Assembly (NCBI GenBank): GCA_963786495.1
Contig: CAWAZL010000002.1
Coordinates: 868,001 to 932,000, forward strand
Source: JALZKA01 sp963786495
GTDB lineage: Bacteria; Actinomycetota; Thermoleophilia; Solirubrobacterales; 70-9
Length of the DNA: 64,000 nucleotides
Direction: 5' to 3'
Shown here in pieces: positions 19,798-30,149 of this stretch. The notes beneath the pieces are model-generated. The model had not been told where the DNA came from, did no database searches, and was given only the letters and a program-made list of their open reading frames with translations. The position numbers and the translations under genes are program-made. Numbering within the stretch: the stretch's first letter is position 1; each line of letters begins with the position of its first letter.

Positions 19798-20406
19798 TCA
19801 TCCGTGCTCTGGAGCGCACGGGCCGGGGATTCGGCCCGGGAGATCGCCGGGCAGATCGCAATGGCCGCCGGCGATGCTCACAGCCCCGAAGTACACGCCG
19901 GCCATCCACCTGCACGCGCGGCGCTGCCACCAGGCCTCCTCGGCACACGCGGCGATCATGTCGTCGATGAAGACGAGGTCAATCCGGTCCTTGTACGTGT
20001 CGAAGAGGCCCAGGCGCTTGGAGTTCCGGTAGCCGAAGTCGTGGCGCTCGCATGCCTCGCGGAAGTGGAACCAGAACTCTTCCGAGCCGATCACGGGCGC
20101 CGAGCAGCCGTCGTCCGAGTAGTCCATGCGCGGGTCGTGATCCGGAGAGTCCTTGAGCGCCTGGAACTCACTCAGGCTGACACTGAGCGCTTCGTCCAAG
20201 AGCTCGGGTTCGGTCGGTACCGATGCGACTGCGACCTCTGTGCCGCACGCGGCGCCGACTGCGCGGCAGAACGCATCCTTGACCGCACCGGCGATTCCCG
20301 GGCCGACGTTGATCGCCGCGAACGCCGTCGCGACGAGGGCGACGAGGAGGACCAGGCCCAGATACTCCGGGCTCGCCTGGCCATTCTGCGCCGCTGCGGT
20401 CCGCAC
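19798..20406 (-). CDS. Prokaryotic phospholipase A2-like protein with pilin-type N-terminus
   Basis: The 202-residue protein starts MRTAAAQNGQASPEYLGLVL: a short polar leader, a Gly-Gln-Ala-x-x-Glu-Tyr box and then a hydrophobic helix. This is the pattern of Flp/TadE-type class III signal peptides rather than a Sec signal. The C-terminal part holds DYSDDGCSAPVIGSEEFWFH and the catalytic box ACERHDFGYRN (His-Asp dyad) of bacterial PLA2, then FIDDMIAACAEE. It should hydrolyse the sn-2 ester of phospholipids at the outer face of the membrane. It is downstream of the ABC genes in the same direction, but 21 bases separate the ATPase start from its stop on the upstream side. Confidence 0.8.
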   Translation of the reverse strand: MRTAAAQNGQASPEYLGLVLLVALVATAFAAINVGPGIAGAVKDAFCRAVGAACGTEVAVASVPTEPELLDEALSVSLSEFQALKDSPDHDPRMDYSDDGCSAPVIGSEEFWFHFREACERHDFGYRNSKRLGLFDTYKDRIDLVFIDDMIAACAEEAWWQRRACRWMAGVYFGAVSIAGGHCDLPGDLPGRIPGPCAPEHG

Positions 20407-20544
20407 GGGCCGACCGTAGGTGCATCCGGGTCACGAGTGGGACACAAACGGCGCCGAAACCGCACCAACTCTCCGCGTGGGGACAGGCCCCACGCTCGGT
20501 GCCGGACCAGCACCGTGCCGGCACCACGCTCGGTGCCTGGCACG
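20407..20544. repeat. GGTGCC/GGCACC-rich repeat region
   Basis: This spacer between the PLA2 gene and the transglutaminase gene holds several imperfect inverted pairs built from cggtgcc and ggcac (about 20490-20545), including two copies of cacgctcggtgcc. It belongs to the same family as the clean palindromes at 46161 and 47201. The last unit touches the stop codon of the transglutaminase gene. Confidence 0.6.
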
Positions 20545-22789
20545 TCAGGCCCTTGGGCCTCCGAGCGGGATCGCTCGCAGCGCCTTCCACCAGCCGAGCG
20601 GGCCCGAGTGTCTTGCCAGCGCCCAGCGGAATGAGCTTCTCTCAGCGGGTCCCGGGCGGGCGCGGCGCCGGCGGCCATAGCGGCTCTCGCGAAGCGCGGC
20701 GGCGTAGCGGGCGGCCTCGGGCCCAACCGCTCGGGACAGGCGATCCTGGATTGCGAGAAGCGTTGCGCCGGGAGCGGGCTCCTTTCCCGTGGCCTGAAGG
20801 GCGTCGCGGAGCTCGCGGAGCTGGAGCTCGGCACCCTCGGGCGAGCGCAGACGGCGTCGGCGCCGGACCACAATCGCGCCTCCCGCGGCGGTGAGGATGA
20901 GGAACCCGATCAGAGGCGCGGGCGAGCCGCCGTCGTCCTGGATGCTGCTCGGGCCTTGCTGCGAGCCGCGAAGCCCGCGGCCGGGTTGGTCGGAGTCGGC
21001 GACCGCCCTCACGAGCGCGCGATCGATCGCCGTGGCGCCGCGCTCGGAGCCCGGCACCAGGTAGTTCGTGTGTGCGGGCGTCTGCCCGGGCGTCGGATCG
21101 ACGGTGACCCAGCCGATGCCGGGATAGAGGACCTCGACCCACGCGTGAGCGTCGGTGTCACTCACCGAGTACGTGCCACCAGCCTGGGGCACGCCCGGGG
21201 CGAAGCCCGAGACCACGCGGGCCGGGAATCCCGCTCATCCGGAGCATCAGCGCCATGGCGCCCGAGAACTGCTGGCAGTAGCCGGCGCGCTCTGAGAACA
21301 GGAAGGCGGGGATCGGGTCCTCGGAGAGCGGGACGTCCTGGTCATAGGCGTAGTTCGCGACCAGGAACGCCTGGATCCGGGTAACTGCGGCGTAGTCCGT
21401 CCGGGCGCCGGCGATGATGCGGCGGGTCAGGTTCAAGACGCGTTCGTAGGGCGTGCCCTCGACCGCCTCGTCGATGGAAACCTCGCTTCCCGCGAGGCGG
21501 CGTTCATTCGGCACCTGATCTACGCCGCGAGGCGGCACCGTCACGTATCCGACTCGCGGCAGGCCGATGTTCTGCTCGACGTTGGTGAGATGCCGCGGGA
21601 TCAGAAGCGACGTGTAGCGCTCAGTGCCGATCGGGTGGACCCCCTCCGCATGGCGCAGCTGGCGGAGCGTGGGATCCGGCACATACGCGGTCACCTCATA
21701 CCGGCTCCCGGGTGGGACCTCGACGTCGTCCGCCGTCATGGTGCCGTCCCCTGAGCGCTCCTGGACGTCGATGCCGTCGATGGCCTGAGGCGCACCCGCG
21801 GTGACCGCCACGCTTGAGCGCAGGGCCGTCAGCTCGATCTCGAACTCCCTGATCCAATTGGGGTGCTCCTCCAGGTTCTCCGCCTCGGCGCCGGCCACGT
21901 AGTACTCGGCCGCGACCTCGCCGAAGCCGTCGTTCGCCCGAGTCCACGCGTCGCCGTCGAACTCATCAAGCACGTAGGTCTTCCAATACAGGGGGCGCGG
22001 TGTGTCGGCGACGAAGACCTCCGTGCCTTCCTGCGGCCAGTCGAGAGCACCGTAGGTGTGGTTCCAGTTGAAGGCGATGCGCTCCTCGTCGCCGAAGACG
22101 CGCCAGTCGGTATAGGAGACGATGGGATCTGAGGCGTCAACCCGCGACGCCAGCGGGAACGCAACCGCCAGCGCCAGGAGAGCGGTGGCGAGCGCGGCGG
22201 CCGCGCGCGGCAGCGGAATCCGAGGGAGCCACAGGACGGCGGCGACGAACACGAAGAGAGCCGCGCCGCGGGCGAGCTCCGAGTTGGGGGATTCCCAGGT
22301 GACCGACGTGCCGTAGAGAAAGACGAGGACGCCCAGGCCGATTGCGCGGCCCGCCCGGCCCTCGCCCGCTGGCCAGAACGCCGCCAGCATCGCGAGCGAC
22401 ACCGCCAGGGGCACCGCGGCCAGGATCCCGAAGCGGGTCCACGGATCGGGCCCGTCATAAGGAGTGTCGATCTGGCTAACTCCCCCGAGTCCGCGCGAAA
22501 GCTGCGCAGGGAGGTCTTCTCCGCCTCCGGGCACGAGTGAAGCCAGCGGGATGCCGATTGCCACCAGACCGCCGGTGAGCATCGCAAGGAAGACGGCCGC
22601 GGTGCCCCCGATCGCGATCGAGCGGCGTCGGTCGCGAAGCACGATCAGCGCCACCGCACCCGCGACGCCGATTCCGACGCAGGCGATCCACCGCCACTGC
22701 TGGGAGCCCTCGACGAGGAGGAACCAGTGATGTGACGCGAACGCCGCGAGCGCGCCGAAAACGATCACGCGACGGACGTCGGTGCTCAC
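20545..22789 (-). CDS. TgpA-like transglutaminase domain membrane protein
   Basis: The protein has about eight N-terminal TM helices (from MSTDVRRVIVFGALAAFASH), then a large extracytoplasmic part with the transglutaminase-like triad: Cys in RAGYCQQFSGAMALMLRMSG, His in DAHAWVEVLYPGIGWVTVDP, and the Asp of VDPTPG. A further TM helix (PAPLIGFLILTAAGGAIVV) and a cytoplasmic tail follow. One extra G/C near 21227 breaks the frame just after MLRMSGIP, where ARVVSGF is expected. It forms an operon with DUF58 and MoxR genes, a conserved actinobacterial trio linked to assembly or quality control of envelope proteins. Confidence 0.9.
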
Positions 22790-23907
22790 GCCGCTGCCCT
22801 CATGCGCCTCATGCGCCTTGCCTGGGGCGCGGAGGCCGTCCCGAAACAGCCCGCTACCTCGAACGCGACGGGCGACTTCGGCCTGAACGCACTCACCAGG
22901 TAGTGACGCCCACCGCCGGCGCTGCGCGGAAGCGCGATCTCACCCGGCGCCCTGGCGGAGACCCAGAAGACGCTGCCCTGAAGGCCGGAGGACCGGCTGG
23001 GCAACCGCGTCGGCGCGCCCGAGCCAACCACCGCGAAACGCGCGTGGAGGGCGGGCCAACTGCGCAGGCGGGAGTCCAGCATCGCCGGGCCGTGGCTTCC
23101 CGGCAGGAGCACGGCGCAACCCGTCCCCGAGGCCAGGTGGACGCACAGGGAAGCCGCTGCGCGCACCGCCCGGTCAAGCGCTTCTTCGGATTCCGGCCGC
23201 TCCGCGTCGAGCGCGATGAGCGGCGTCGCCTCGGCTCCGGCGACGATCCGCCGCTCGTGCATCTCGCCGCTTCGCGCAACCGCGGGCCAGTGGATCCGTG
23301 AGGCCGGGCTGCCGTGCCGGTAGGGGCGCAGGCCATCCACCTCGAACTCGACCGCGCGCGCCTCCCGGATGGAAGCCGCTCCTTCCTCGCCCGCGCTGGC
23401 AGTGCCTGCACCCTCTCCGTCCACCGAAGCGGGGCCCATGACTTCGACGGCCTCGATCCGAGGCAGGACCAGGAGCTCCCCGCCCGGCGGCGCCACCAGC
23501 TCTCGCGAACGAAGGCCGAGTGGATCGCGGATCTCCCAAGTCGTCCCCTCCAGGACGTGCCGCCCGCGGCGCGGCATGCGAATCTCGATCTCGACGCTCG
23601 CCGGCCTGAAGGGCCCCGTCCGAAGCGGGCGTGCGAGAAGCGAGTCGCGCACTTCTCCCCCCGGCGGCGGCACGGGGCCGCGCCGGAGGCTCAAGGCGAG
23701 CGGGTACGCGTCGCCCTCGACAATCCGGCTCGGACCGGGCTCGGACGAGATCGACGCGCCACGGAACGAAAGCTCGACCCACGCGAAGGCGATGAGAGCG
23801 ACCGCGGCCAGCGCGAAGCCGGGGACGATCAGGGAAGGCGAGCCGAACGCGAGCCCGGCGAAGGCGAGGCCCACCCCGAGCGCCACGGTCCCGCCAACCG
23901 AGCGCAT
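22786..23907 (-). CDS. DUF58 domain protein
   Basis: This is an intact 373-residue protein. Two N-terminal TM helices (VALGVGLAFAGLAFGSPSLI and the following stretch) are followed by the DUF58 hallmark FEVDGLRPYRHGSPASRIHW and, later, a von Willebrand-like part (ERRIVAGAEATPLIALDAER). The stop/start overlap (22786-22789) couples it to the transglutaminase gene. DUF58 proteins work with MoxR ATPases; the transglutaminase-like partner probably acts on the outer side. Confidence 0.9.
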   Translation of the reverse strand: MRSVGGTVALGVGLAFAGLAFGSPSLIVPGFALAAVALIAFAWVELSFRGASISSEPGPSRIVEGDAYPLALSLRRGPVPPPGGEVRDSLLARPLRTGPFRPASVEIEIRMPRRGRHVLEGTTWEIRDPLGLRSRELVAPPGGELLVLPRIEAVEVMGPASVDGEGAGTASAGEEGAASIREARAVEFEVDGLRPYRHGSPASRIHWPAVARSGEMHERRIVAGAEATPLIALDAERPESEEALDRAVRAAASLCVHLASGTGCAVLLPGSHGPAMLDSRLRSWPALHARFAVVGSGAPTRLPSRSSGLQGSVFWVSARAPGEIALPRSAGGGRHYLVSAFRPKSPVAFEVAGCFGTASAPQARRMRRMRAAA

Positions 23908-23940
23908 GACCCCTACTCCTCCCGGAGTGTGAGCGTTGTT

Positions 23941-23959
23941 TGAGGGGTCTGACCCCTCA
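23941..23959. repeat. Palindrome TGAGGGGTC-T-GACCCCTCA
   Basis: This is a perfect 9-bp inverted repeat around one base, in the 60-base gap between the MoxR and DUF58 genes. It could form a stem-loop in the polycistronic message, tuning the ratio of the two proteins. Confidence 0.8.
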
Positions 23960-23967
23960 CGAATCGC

Positions 23968-24919
23968 TCACAACGCCGGGACGCGGTCGAGCGCCTCGGC
24001 CACGACATCCGTGGCGTTGCCGGAGATTGCGCCCGGCGCCAGGGCCAGGCGGTGGGCCAGCACGGCTGGCGCGAGAGCTTGGACGTCGTCTGGAAGAGCG
24101 TGGTCGCGTCCCTTCGAGGGCCGCCAGCGCCTTCGCGGCCCGGAAGAGCATGAGGCTGGCACGGGGGCTCGCACCCAGGTCCACTCGGGAGTCGTTACGG
24201 GTCGCCTCGCAGACAGCGACGACGTAGCGCCGCAGCGGCTCGGCCGCGTGGATCGAGGTGACGCCGCGCTGAGCGGCGCGGATCATCGAAACCTCGGTGA
24301 CAGGCTCGAGGTCCTCGACCCTGTCGCTGGCCGCGTGCTCGTCGAGCATCGCTGCCTCGGCGTCGGCCGAGGGGTAGCCCATCGAGACGCGCACCATGAA
24401 CCGGTCGAGCTGCGCCTCGGGAAGCGGATAGGTGCCTTCGTACTCGGTCGGGTTCTGCGTCGCGAGGACAACAAAGGGCCGCGCGAGCTCGTGCGGATGG
24501 CCATCGATCGTGACGCGGCGCTCCTGCATGCACTCGAGCAGGCCGGACTGCGTCTTGGGCGAGGTGCGGTTGATCTCGTCGACGAGGACGACGTTGGAGA
24601 AGACGGGCCCGGGATGGAACTCGAACTTCGCGTCGCGCTGGTTGAAGACGTTCGTGCCGACCACGTCGGATGGGAGGAGGTCGGCGGTGCACTGAACGCG
24701 CGCGTACTCGGCCTCGAGCGAGCGGGCAAGGGAGCGGGCAAGCGCGGTCTTGCCGACGCCGGGGTGGTCCTCGATCAATACGTGTCCCTCGGCCAGGAGC
24801 GCGACGATCAGGTCGCGGACAACTTCGTCGGAGACCTTGACGGCGCGGCGGATGTTCTGCGTCAGTGCCGCGCCAAGGCCGGCAATCCCTGCCGGATCGA
24901 GATCAGGCGTCGAGGCCAT
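23968..24919 (-). CDS. MoxR family AAA ATPase
   Basis: The protein begins MASTPDLDPAGIAGLGAALT. Its Walker A is EDHPGVGKTALA (near residues 50-61), Walker B is NVVLVDEINRTSPKTQSGLL, sensor 1 is VVLATQNPTEYEGTYPLPEA, and the arginine-finger region is AQLDRFMVRVSMGYPS. The AAA lid follows. A frameshift near 24110 (after KALAALEG) moves the conserved end HALPDDVQALAPAVLAHRLA into another frame that ends at 23968. It acts as a chaperone-like ATPase with DUF58 partners. It is the first gene of the operon, so the promoter should lie upstream of 24919. Confidence 0.93.
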
Positions 24920-25417
24920 ACATAGATGCTACGGGTGGAGGCAAGGAGGGGTCAGACCCGAGGCTCCGAGGGACGAACCCTCCAGGAGGCAACGGGTCAG
25001 ACCTCAAATGGAGAGTGGGCGGGCTAGCCGCAGATCCGCTCCCGGGGGGATCATGCGACGCCCAGCTCTCCGAGGGTGCGCCCCGGTCGCGCGACTGCGC
25101 GGGCGGCAGAAGTCCCGCACTGCCGGCGGCGGTTTTGGCTGGCCGCAATGCGCAAGGTAGGTGCCCGGCCGGACGTCCTTTGAAACAACCTGCGAAAGGG
25201 AACAAAAAACGCGGCCCAGTGGTGACTCGGCGCTGCCTGCCTCACTCGTAGCCTTCAAGTGACGAAGCTTTGCCAGTCTCCTTCGAGAGTGACTTCACCT
25301 TGGCTTCCGGTGATTCGTTCTCTCTCCTGGACCGCAAGATGCACTTTAGGCCGCGATTTGAAGTTGTCAAGGGGGTCGCCTACGTCCACCCCGCAATTTG
25401 GGACAAACCGGCTGCTC
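24920..25417. other. Intergenic region with partial palindromes and an unassigned ORF
   Basis: This roughly 500-base gap holds two degraded GGGGTCAGACC units (24947-24960 and 24993-25003) and presumably the promoter of the MoxR operon. A plus-strand frame from about 25270 reads PVSFESDFTLASGDSFSLLD with fair codon composition. It has no recognised domain and runs into the antisense end of the next gene, so I do not call it. Nothing else was seen here. Confidence 0.5.
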
Positions 25418-25977
25418 TCAACCGCGGCGAGAGGCCGCCGGCTCGGCCCTTGCGAGCTCTGAGAGGTTCTTCCGAGCCCTTCCGAGCAGCATCGCGATCA
25501 TCCCGGCGGCGATACCGAGCCCGATCACGTCGAAGAGGGTGAGGTCGAAGTTGCCGACCTGGAACTCGAGGCCGCCGCCCAGGACCAGCGCGGTGTTGAG
25601 CGCGATCAGAACGAGGCGGATCTCGGTTGGCCCCAGCTTGCCGTAACCGATGGAGAAGCGGCCGAAGGCCGGTCGAGGTAGTAGCCGTAGCGCGGCCGCT
25701 CGATGCCGCGGACCCGCGCGAGAGTCCCGTCCAGCGAATCGCCGAACCACTGAACGACCAGCAGCGCGCTCGCCACCCAGAGCCAGAGGTCGGACTCGTT
25801 CGACAACTGGTAGGCGCCGCACACACCGAATGCCGCGAGGACTCCAAGAACGGTGAGGTCGTCGGGAAGGACCCAGCGCGGCAGGCGTGCAGCGATCCAG
25901 CGGAGAATCCGCTCCTCGGGCTCGGCCAGGACGAAGCTCGCCTCCCTGGTCGCTTCGACTGCCTCGGGCTGGGACAT
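25418..25977 (-). pseudogene. CDP-alcohol phosphatidyltransferase with internal deletion
   Basis: The start at 25977 gives MSQPEAVEATREASFVLAEP, then a TM helix and most of the family motif: GDSLDGTLARVRGIERPRYG followed by YYLD. The motif should continue to a final Asp and roughly 50-60 further residues with TM helices. Instead, near 25672 the sequence jumps with a frame change to FGRFSIGYGKLGPTEIRLVL, the region that normally follows that block. The C-terminal helices are intact and it ends AASRRG. The gene therefore looks deleted as well as frameshifted, and is probably inactive. The parent enzyme would make a phospholipid head-group linkage. Confidence 0.65.
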
Positions 25978-26029
25978 CGCTTGGAGGTACCCGGCGCACG
26001 GCGCGAAGTTTCGATCTACCCTTCCGACG

Positions 26030-28500
26030 GTGAGGATTCGGGCCTGGGGAATGGCGATCGCGATCGCTGCAATCGGAACTATCGCGTTCGTGCCCGCCGA
26101 GGCCGGCGCATCGAAGCCGATCAAGGCGAAGGTCGTGCGGACCAAGTACGGGATCCCCCACATCACGGCGAAGAACATCCGCAGCCTCGCCGGCGGCTAC
26201 GCCTACGCCTTCGCCCAGGACAACATCTGCACGATCGCCAACGAGTACGTGACGGTCGACGGCCGAGCGCTCGAAGTACTTCGGCCCGAACGAGGACTGG
26301 TACTTCTCGGGCAACGGCACCAACTACAAGAACATCGACGCCGACATCTACTTCCAGTGGGTGAAGGAGCAGGGGGTCGTCGAGGAGCCTCGTGAAGCAG
26401 AAGGCCGCCGATCGGGCCCGAAGCGGGGCGTCAAGCGGGGCGTGGCCGGCTACGTCAAGGGCTACAACGCGTACCTGAAGGACACGGGCGTTGACAACCT
26501 TCCCGACGAGCGCTGCCGCGGCGCCGACTGGGTGCGCCCGATCAAGAAGATCGACGTCTACCGCCGCTTCTACCAACTCGGCATCCTGGCCTCGTCGGGC
26601 GCGGCGATCGACGGCATCGCGACCGCCGCGCCGGTCGGCGCGGCCGCGGCGGCTGAGCAACAGGCACAGCAGGACGAGATGCTCGAGGACGGCTGCAGCG
26701 CTCTCGAAGCTCCAGCCGCAGATCGGCTCGAACGCCTACGCGCTTCGGCAAGGAGGCGACCGAGAACGGGCGCGGCCTCGTCTACGGCAACCCGCACTTC
26801 CCCTGGGACGGCTCCGAGCGCCTCTACCAGGCCCACCTGAAGATCCCGGGCAAGGTGGACGTCGCCGGCGGCTCGCTCTACGGCGTCCCGCTTGATCAAC
26901 ATCGGCCACACGCGCGGCCTCGCCTGGTCGCACACGGTCGCGACCGCTTGGCGCTTCACGCCATACAAGCTGACCCTCGGAGCCGATCCACACACCTACG
27001 TCGTCGACGGCGAGACGAAGGAGATGGAGGAGACCGAGGTCACCGTCCAGGCATCGGATGGCGGCGGTGGCCTCACAGACGTGACCCGCTCGATCTACTC
27101 GACCGAATACGGCCCGATGATCACGAGCCTCGTCGGCATCCCACTCCCATGGGCCGCGGGCAACGGCTTCGCGCTCGCCGACGTCAACGCCACCAACTTC
27201 CGCTACCTCAACCACTTCCTCGGCGAACAACCGGGCGCAGACCGTCAAGCGAGTACGACCAGGATCCAGCGCCGCTACCAGGGCATCCCCTGGGTGAACT
27301 CGATCGCGGCCGACTCCAAGGGCCACGCGTACTACTCGATGCAGGGCGCGATCCCCTACGTGAACGACGCGCACGTCGACCGAGTGCAACGTCGGCCTGC
27401 CCGTCTTCGAGATCCTGGGCCTGCCGATCATCGACGGCTCGCGCTCGGCCTGCGACTGGGAAAGTTCCGACGACGCGGCCGCCCCCGGGACCTTCCCGCC
27501 CGACGAGGTGCCGACCCTGTTCCGCGACGACTACGTCCACAACGGCAACGACTCGCACTGGCTCACGAACCCCGAGGAGCCGCTGACCGGCTACGACCGC
27601 ATCATCGGGATCGAGGAGGCGGAGCGCACCTACCGGACGCGGATCGGCCTGATCCAGATCGAGGAACGCCTGAACGGCACCGACGGGCTCCCCGGCGACA
27701 AGTTCGACCAGCGCTCGCTCGAGAAGGTGGCGCTCGGCAACCGCCAGTACCTGGGCGAGCTCTGGCGCGACGATCTGGTGACGCTTTGCGAGCTGGCGCC
27801 CGGCCGGGATGCTTGTCGGCACCGGAGGGCCGGTGGACGTGTCGGGCGCCTGCCAGCCGCTCGCCGACTGGGACCTGCGCGACAACCTCGACTCGAACGG
27901 CGCGATCCTCTTCCGCCGCTTCGCCACCCGGGTCCTCGACAACTTCCAGTGCCTGCCCACCGGCCTCCAGGGCGCGACGTGCCCGGGCGTCCGAGCTACT
28001 GATGACCAACCCGCTGTTCTCGGCTTCCGACGCCGTCCACACGCCGGGCGGCGGCCTCAACATCGCGAACCCGCTCGTCGGCGTCGCGCTCGCGGACGCG
28101 GTCTCGCGACCTGAACGCCGCCGGCCTCCCGCTCGATGCGCCGCTCGAAGGGCGTCCAGACCGAAACGCGCGGCGGCGAGGCGATCTCGATCCACGGCGG
28201 CCCCGGCGGCCTCGGCGTCTTCAACGCGATCGGGGCCCGGTGGTGCCTGCCGAAGGCGGCTACACGGACATTCCGCACGGCGGCAGCTTCATCATGGCCG
28301 CCGAGTTCACGGGCGAGAAGTGCCCCGTGAAGGCCGACACCTTCGTCACCTACGGCGAGTCCGAGAACCAGGCCTCGCCGCACGCCAGCGACTACACGAA
28401 GGCGTTCTCGAAGAAGAAGTGGCTCGAGGCGCCGTTCTGCGGCCCCGATGTCAGGCGCGAGGCGCTCTCGAGCACCCAGGTCCGCATCGGCCGGCGCTAA
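26030..28500 (+). CDS. Penicillin-acylase-type Ntn hydrolase, secreted (heavily frameshifted)
   Basis: The likely GTG start at 26030 gives a signal peptide (MAIAIAAIGTIAFVPAEAGA). Alpha-subunit blocks follow: VRTKYGIPHITAKNIRSLAG, GYAYAFAQDNICTIANEYV and KGYNAYLKDTG. The autocleavage site is IGSNAYALG, where the Ser becomes the N-terminal nucleophile of the beta subunit. It is followed by GRGLVYGNPHFPWDGSERLY, INIGHTRGLAWSHTVATAWR and YYSMQGAIPYVND. The product ends VRREALSSTQVRIGRR. About ten frame changes occur; several, such as near 26265 and 26385, are fixed by removing one C. Relatives hydrolyse acyl-homoserine lactones, penicillins or other amides. The substrate is unknown. Confidence 0.85.
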
Positions 28501-28505
28501 GCCGG

Positions 28506-30149
28506 CTACGGGATCGACCGCTCGACTTCGCAGCCCTCGGCCTTGTCCTTGCCGGGACCGCCGACGCAGATGTCATGACCTGGACCTCCCTTCAAGAGGT
28601 CGTTGCCCTTCTTTCCCTTGAGGGTGTCGTCTCCATCGCCGCCGCAGAGCCCGTCCGCCTTCGGGCTCCCGCTGATCTCATCAGGGCCCAGGAGGCCCAG
28701 GATCCCATCGGGGCCATCGCTGGGAGCGAACGTGCCTTCAGGGCGGTCTCCGTGTTCGGAGCCGATGCGGTTGACGACCACTCCCCGGCAATACGCGAGC
28801 TCATAGGCGCCGATGTCGCAGCGACCCGCCAGATCGCGCGGAAAGTTGCGCGCATCCTCCTCCTGACACGATGAACCTGGATCGCCTGCGTCGACCGCGG
28901 GACTGTTCGGCTTGAGCGCCTCCGTGTTCACGCGGCCACCGTTCCAAGCGCCAGGCCGAAGTTTCGGCGGAATGGGCTTGGGGTGTCCCTGAAAGGCACC
29001 GATTAGGTCGCCTGTTGTCGGACTGATGCAGCCCTGTGACTCGCTCACCAGGTTGTACCCAAGGGAGATGACCCACGCCGAATCGCTCGCGTCGCAGTCG
29101 GGCCTCGAGCCGTTGAGGCCGATTGTGTCCACGTTGCCGCCGACGATTGAGTTCTGCAGGACGACACGACCCTCGCTGCCCCCGGCGTTGTCATGAACGG
29201 AGAATCCGCCGCCGCTCGACGCTTCGTTACGGGTGACTGTGGACGAAGCGATATTGACGATGCCGTCGATCACCCTTATACCCCCGCCGAGCGTGCCGGA
29301 CGAATTCTCGGCGAGCGTCGAGTTCTGGAGGGAGAGGCCGCCGTTGACGATGTGGCCGCCGCCTCCGCCTGAGGTTGCCTCGTTTCGAGCTACGCGCGAG
29401 GCGAACAAGGAGATGTTCCCGCCGTCTGAGCCGACGGCGCCACCCAAGCTCGCCTCGTTACGCTCGATCACCGCATAGCTGGCGTTGACGCCTCCATCCG
29501 CGACGAAGATCGCGCCGCCGGTGCCGCCCAGTGCGGAGTTCTGCGAGACGACCGTCTCAACGAGAAGGACGGAACCCGCGCTCCAAATCGCGCCACCCTG
29601 CCCGGTATTGGGCGACGTCCGGTCGGCGCTCGAGCTCACGATGCGGCCGCCGAGCATCCAAAACGTCGTTTCGGCCCCGACCCTGACCGCACCACCGCGG
29701 GCAACGTTGTCCCCGTCAACCGGCGCGACCCCGGAGCTGATGCTCACACCGTGGAGAGTCACATCGATATCGGCCGGAGGCAGATCGACCACCTCGATCG
29801 CCCGCTCGCCGGTTGCAATCCCGTTGGCGTTGATCAAAACCTCTTCCTGACCCGTGTTCACGATGTCCACGGCGGACCACAGGTCGAGATCGCCCTGAAA
29901 GCCGCCAGACCCGGGGATCGAGAGGACGTACGTGCCTGGCGCGAGGTTGATCGTGTCGCGGTCCGCCGGGTCGGTGTTCGAGACGATCACCGCCTCGCGG
30001 AGTGAGCAGTCGGTCGGCGTGCAGCCATTCGGCGCAGGGTCGTCGAACCGGGTCACGGTGATCGTCTCGGAAGCGGCGAGCGCCGGAGGCGCCAGGGTTG
30101 CCGCCGAGGCGCACGCGATCGCGAAGGTGATGAGCTTGCCGAACCTCAT
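28506..30149 (-). CDS. CSLREA / right-handed beta-helix / RTX secreted protein 1
   Basis: This is an intact 547-residue protein. A signal peptide (residues 1-25, ending APPALA) precedes the CSLREA motif TPTDCSLREAVIVSN. A parallel beta-helix follows (repeats such as GGAIFVADGGVNASYAVIER and GGGIRVIDGIVNIASSTVTR), then NSPAVDAGDPGSSCQEEDAR and RDLAGRCDIGAYELA. The tail DGLCGGDGDDTLKGKKGNDL is an RTX calcium-binding segment. Its start overlaps the stop of its paralogue (ATGA). It should be a surface or secreted carbohydrate-binding or adhesive protein. I saw no active-site signature of a polysaccharide lyase or hydrolase. Confidence 0.88.
   Translation of the reverse strand: MRFGKLITFAIACASAATLAPPALAASETITVTRFDDPAPNGCTPTDCSLREAVIVSNTDPADRDTINLAPGTYVLSIPGSGGFQGDLDLWSAVDIVNTGQEEVLINANGIATGERAIEVVDLPPADIDVTLHGVSISSGVAPVDGDNVARGGAVRVGAETTFWMLGGRIVSSSADRTSPNTGQGGAIWSAGSVLLVETVVSQNSALGGTGGAIFVADGGVNASYAVIERNEASLGGAVGSDGGNISLFASRVARNEATSGGGGGHIVNGGLSLQNSTLAENSSGTLGGGIRVIDGIVNIASSTVTRNEASSGGGFSVHDNAGGSEGRVVLQNSIVGGNVDTIGLNGSRPDCDASDSAWVISLGYNLVSESQGCISPTTGDLIGAFQGHPKPIPPKLRPGAWNGGRVNTEALKPNSPAVDAGDPGSSCQEEDARNFPRDLAGRCDIGAYELAYCRGVVVNRIGSEHGDRPEGTFAPSDGPDGILGLLGPDEISGSPKADGLCGGDGDDTLKGKKGNDLLKGGPGHDICVGGPGKDKAEGCEVERSIP

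Noticed and set aside
25270..25417. Open frame with fair composition (PVSFESDFTLASGDSFSLLD)
   Set aside because: No start with a ribosome-binding site, no recognised domain, and it runs antisense into the phosphatidyltransferase gene; too weak to call.
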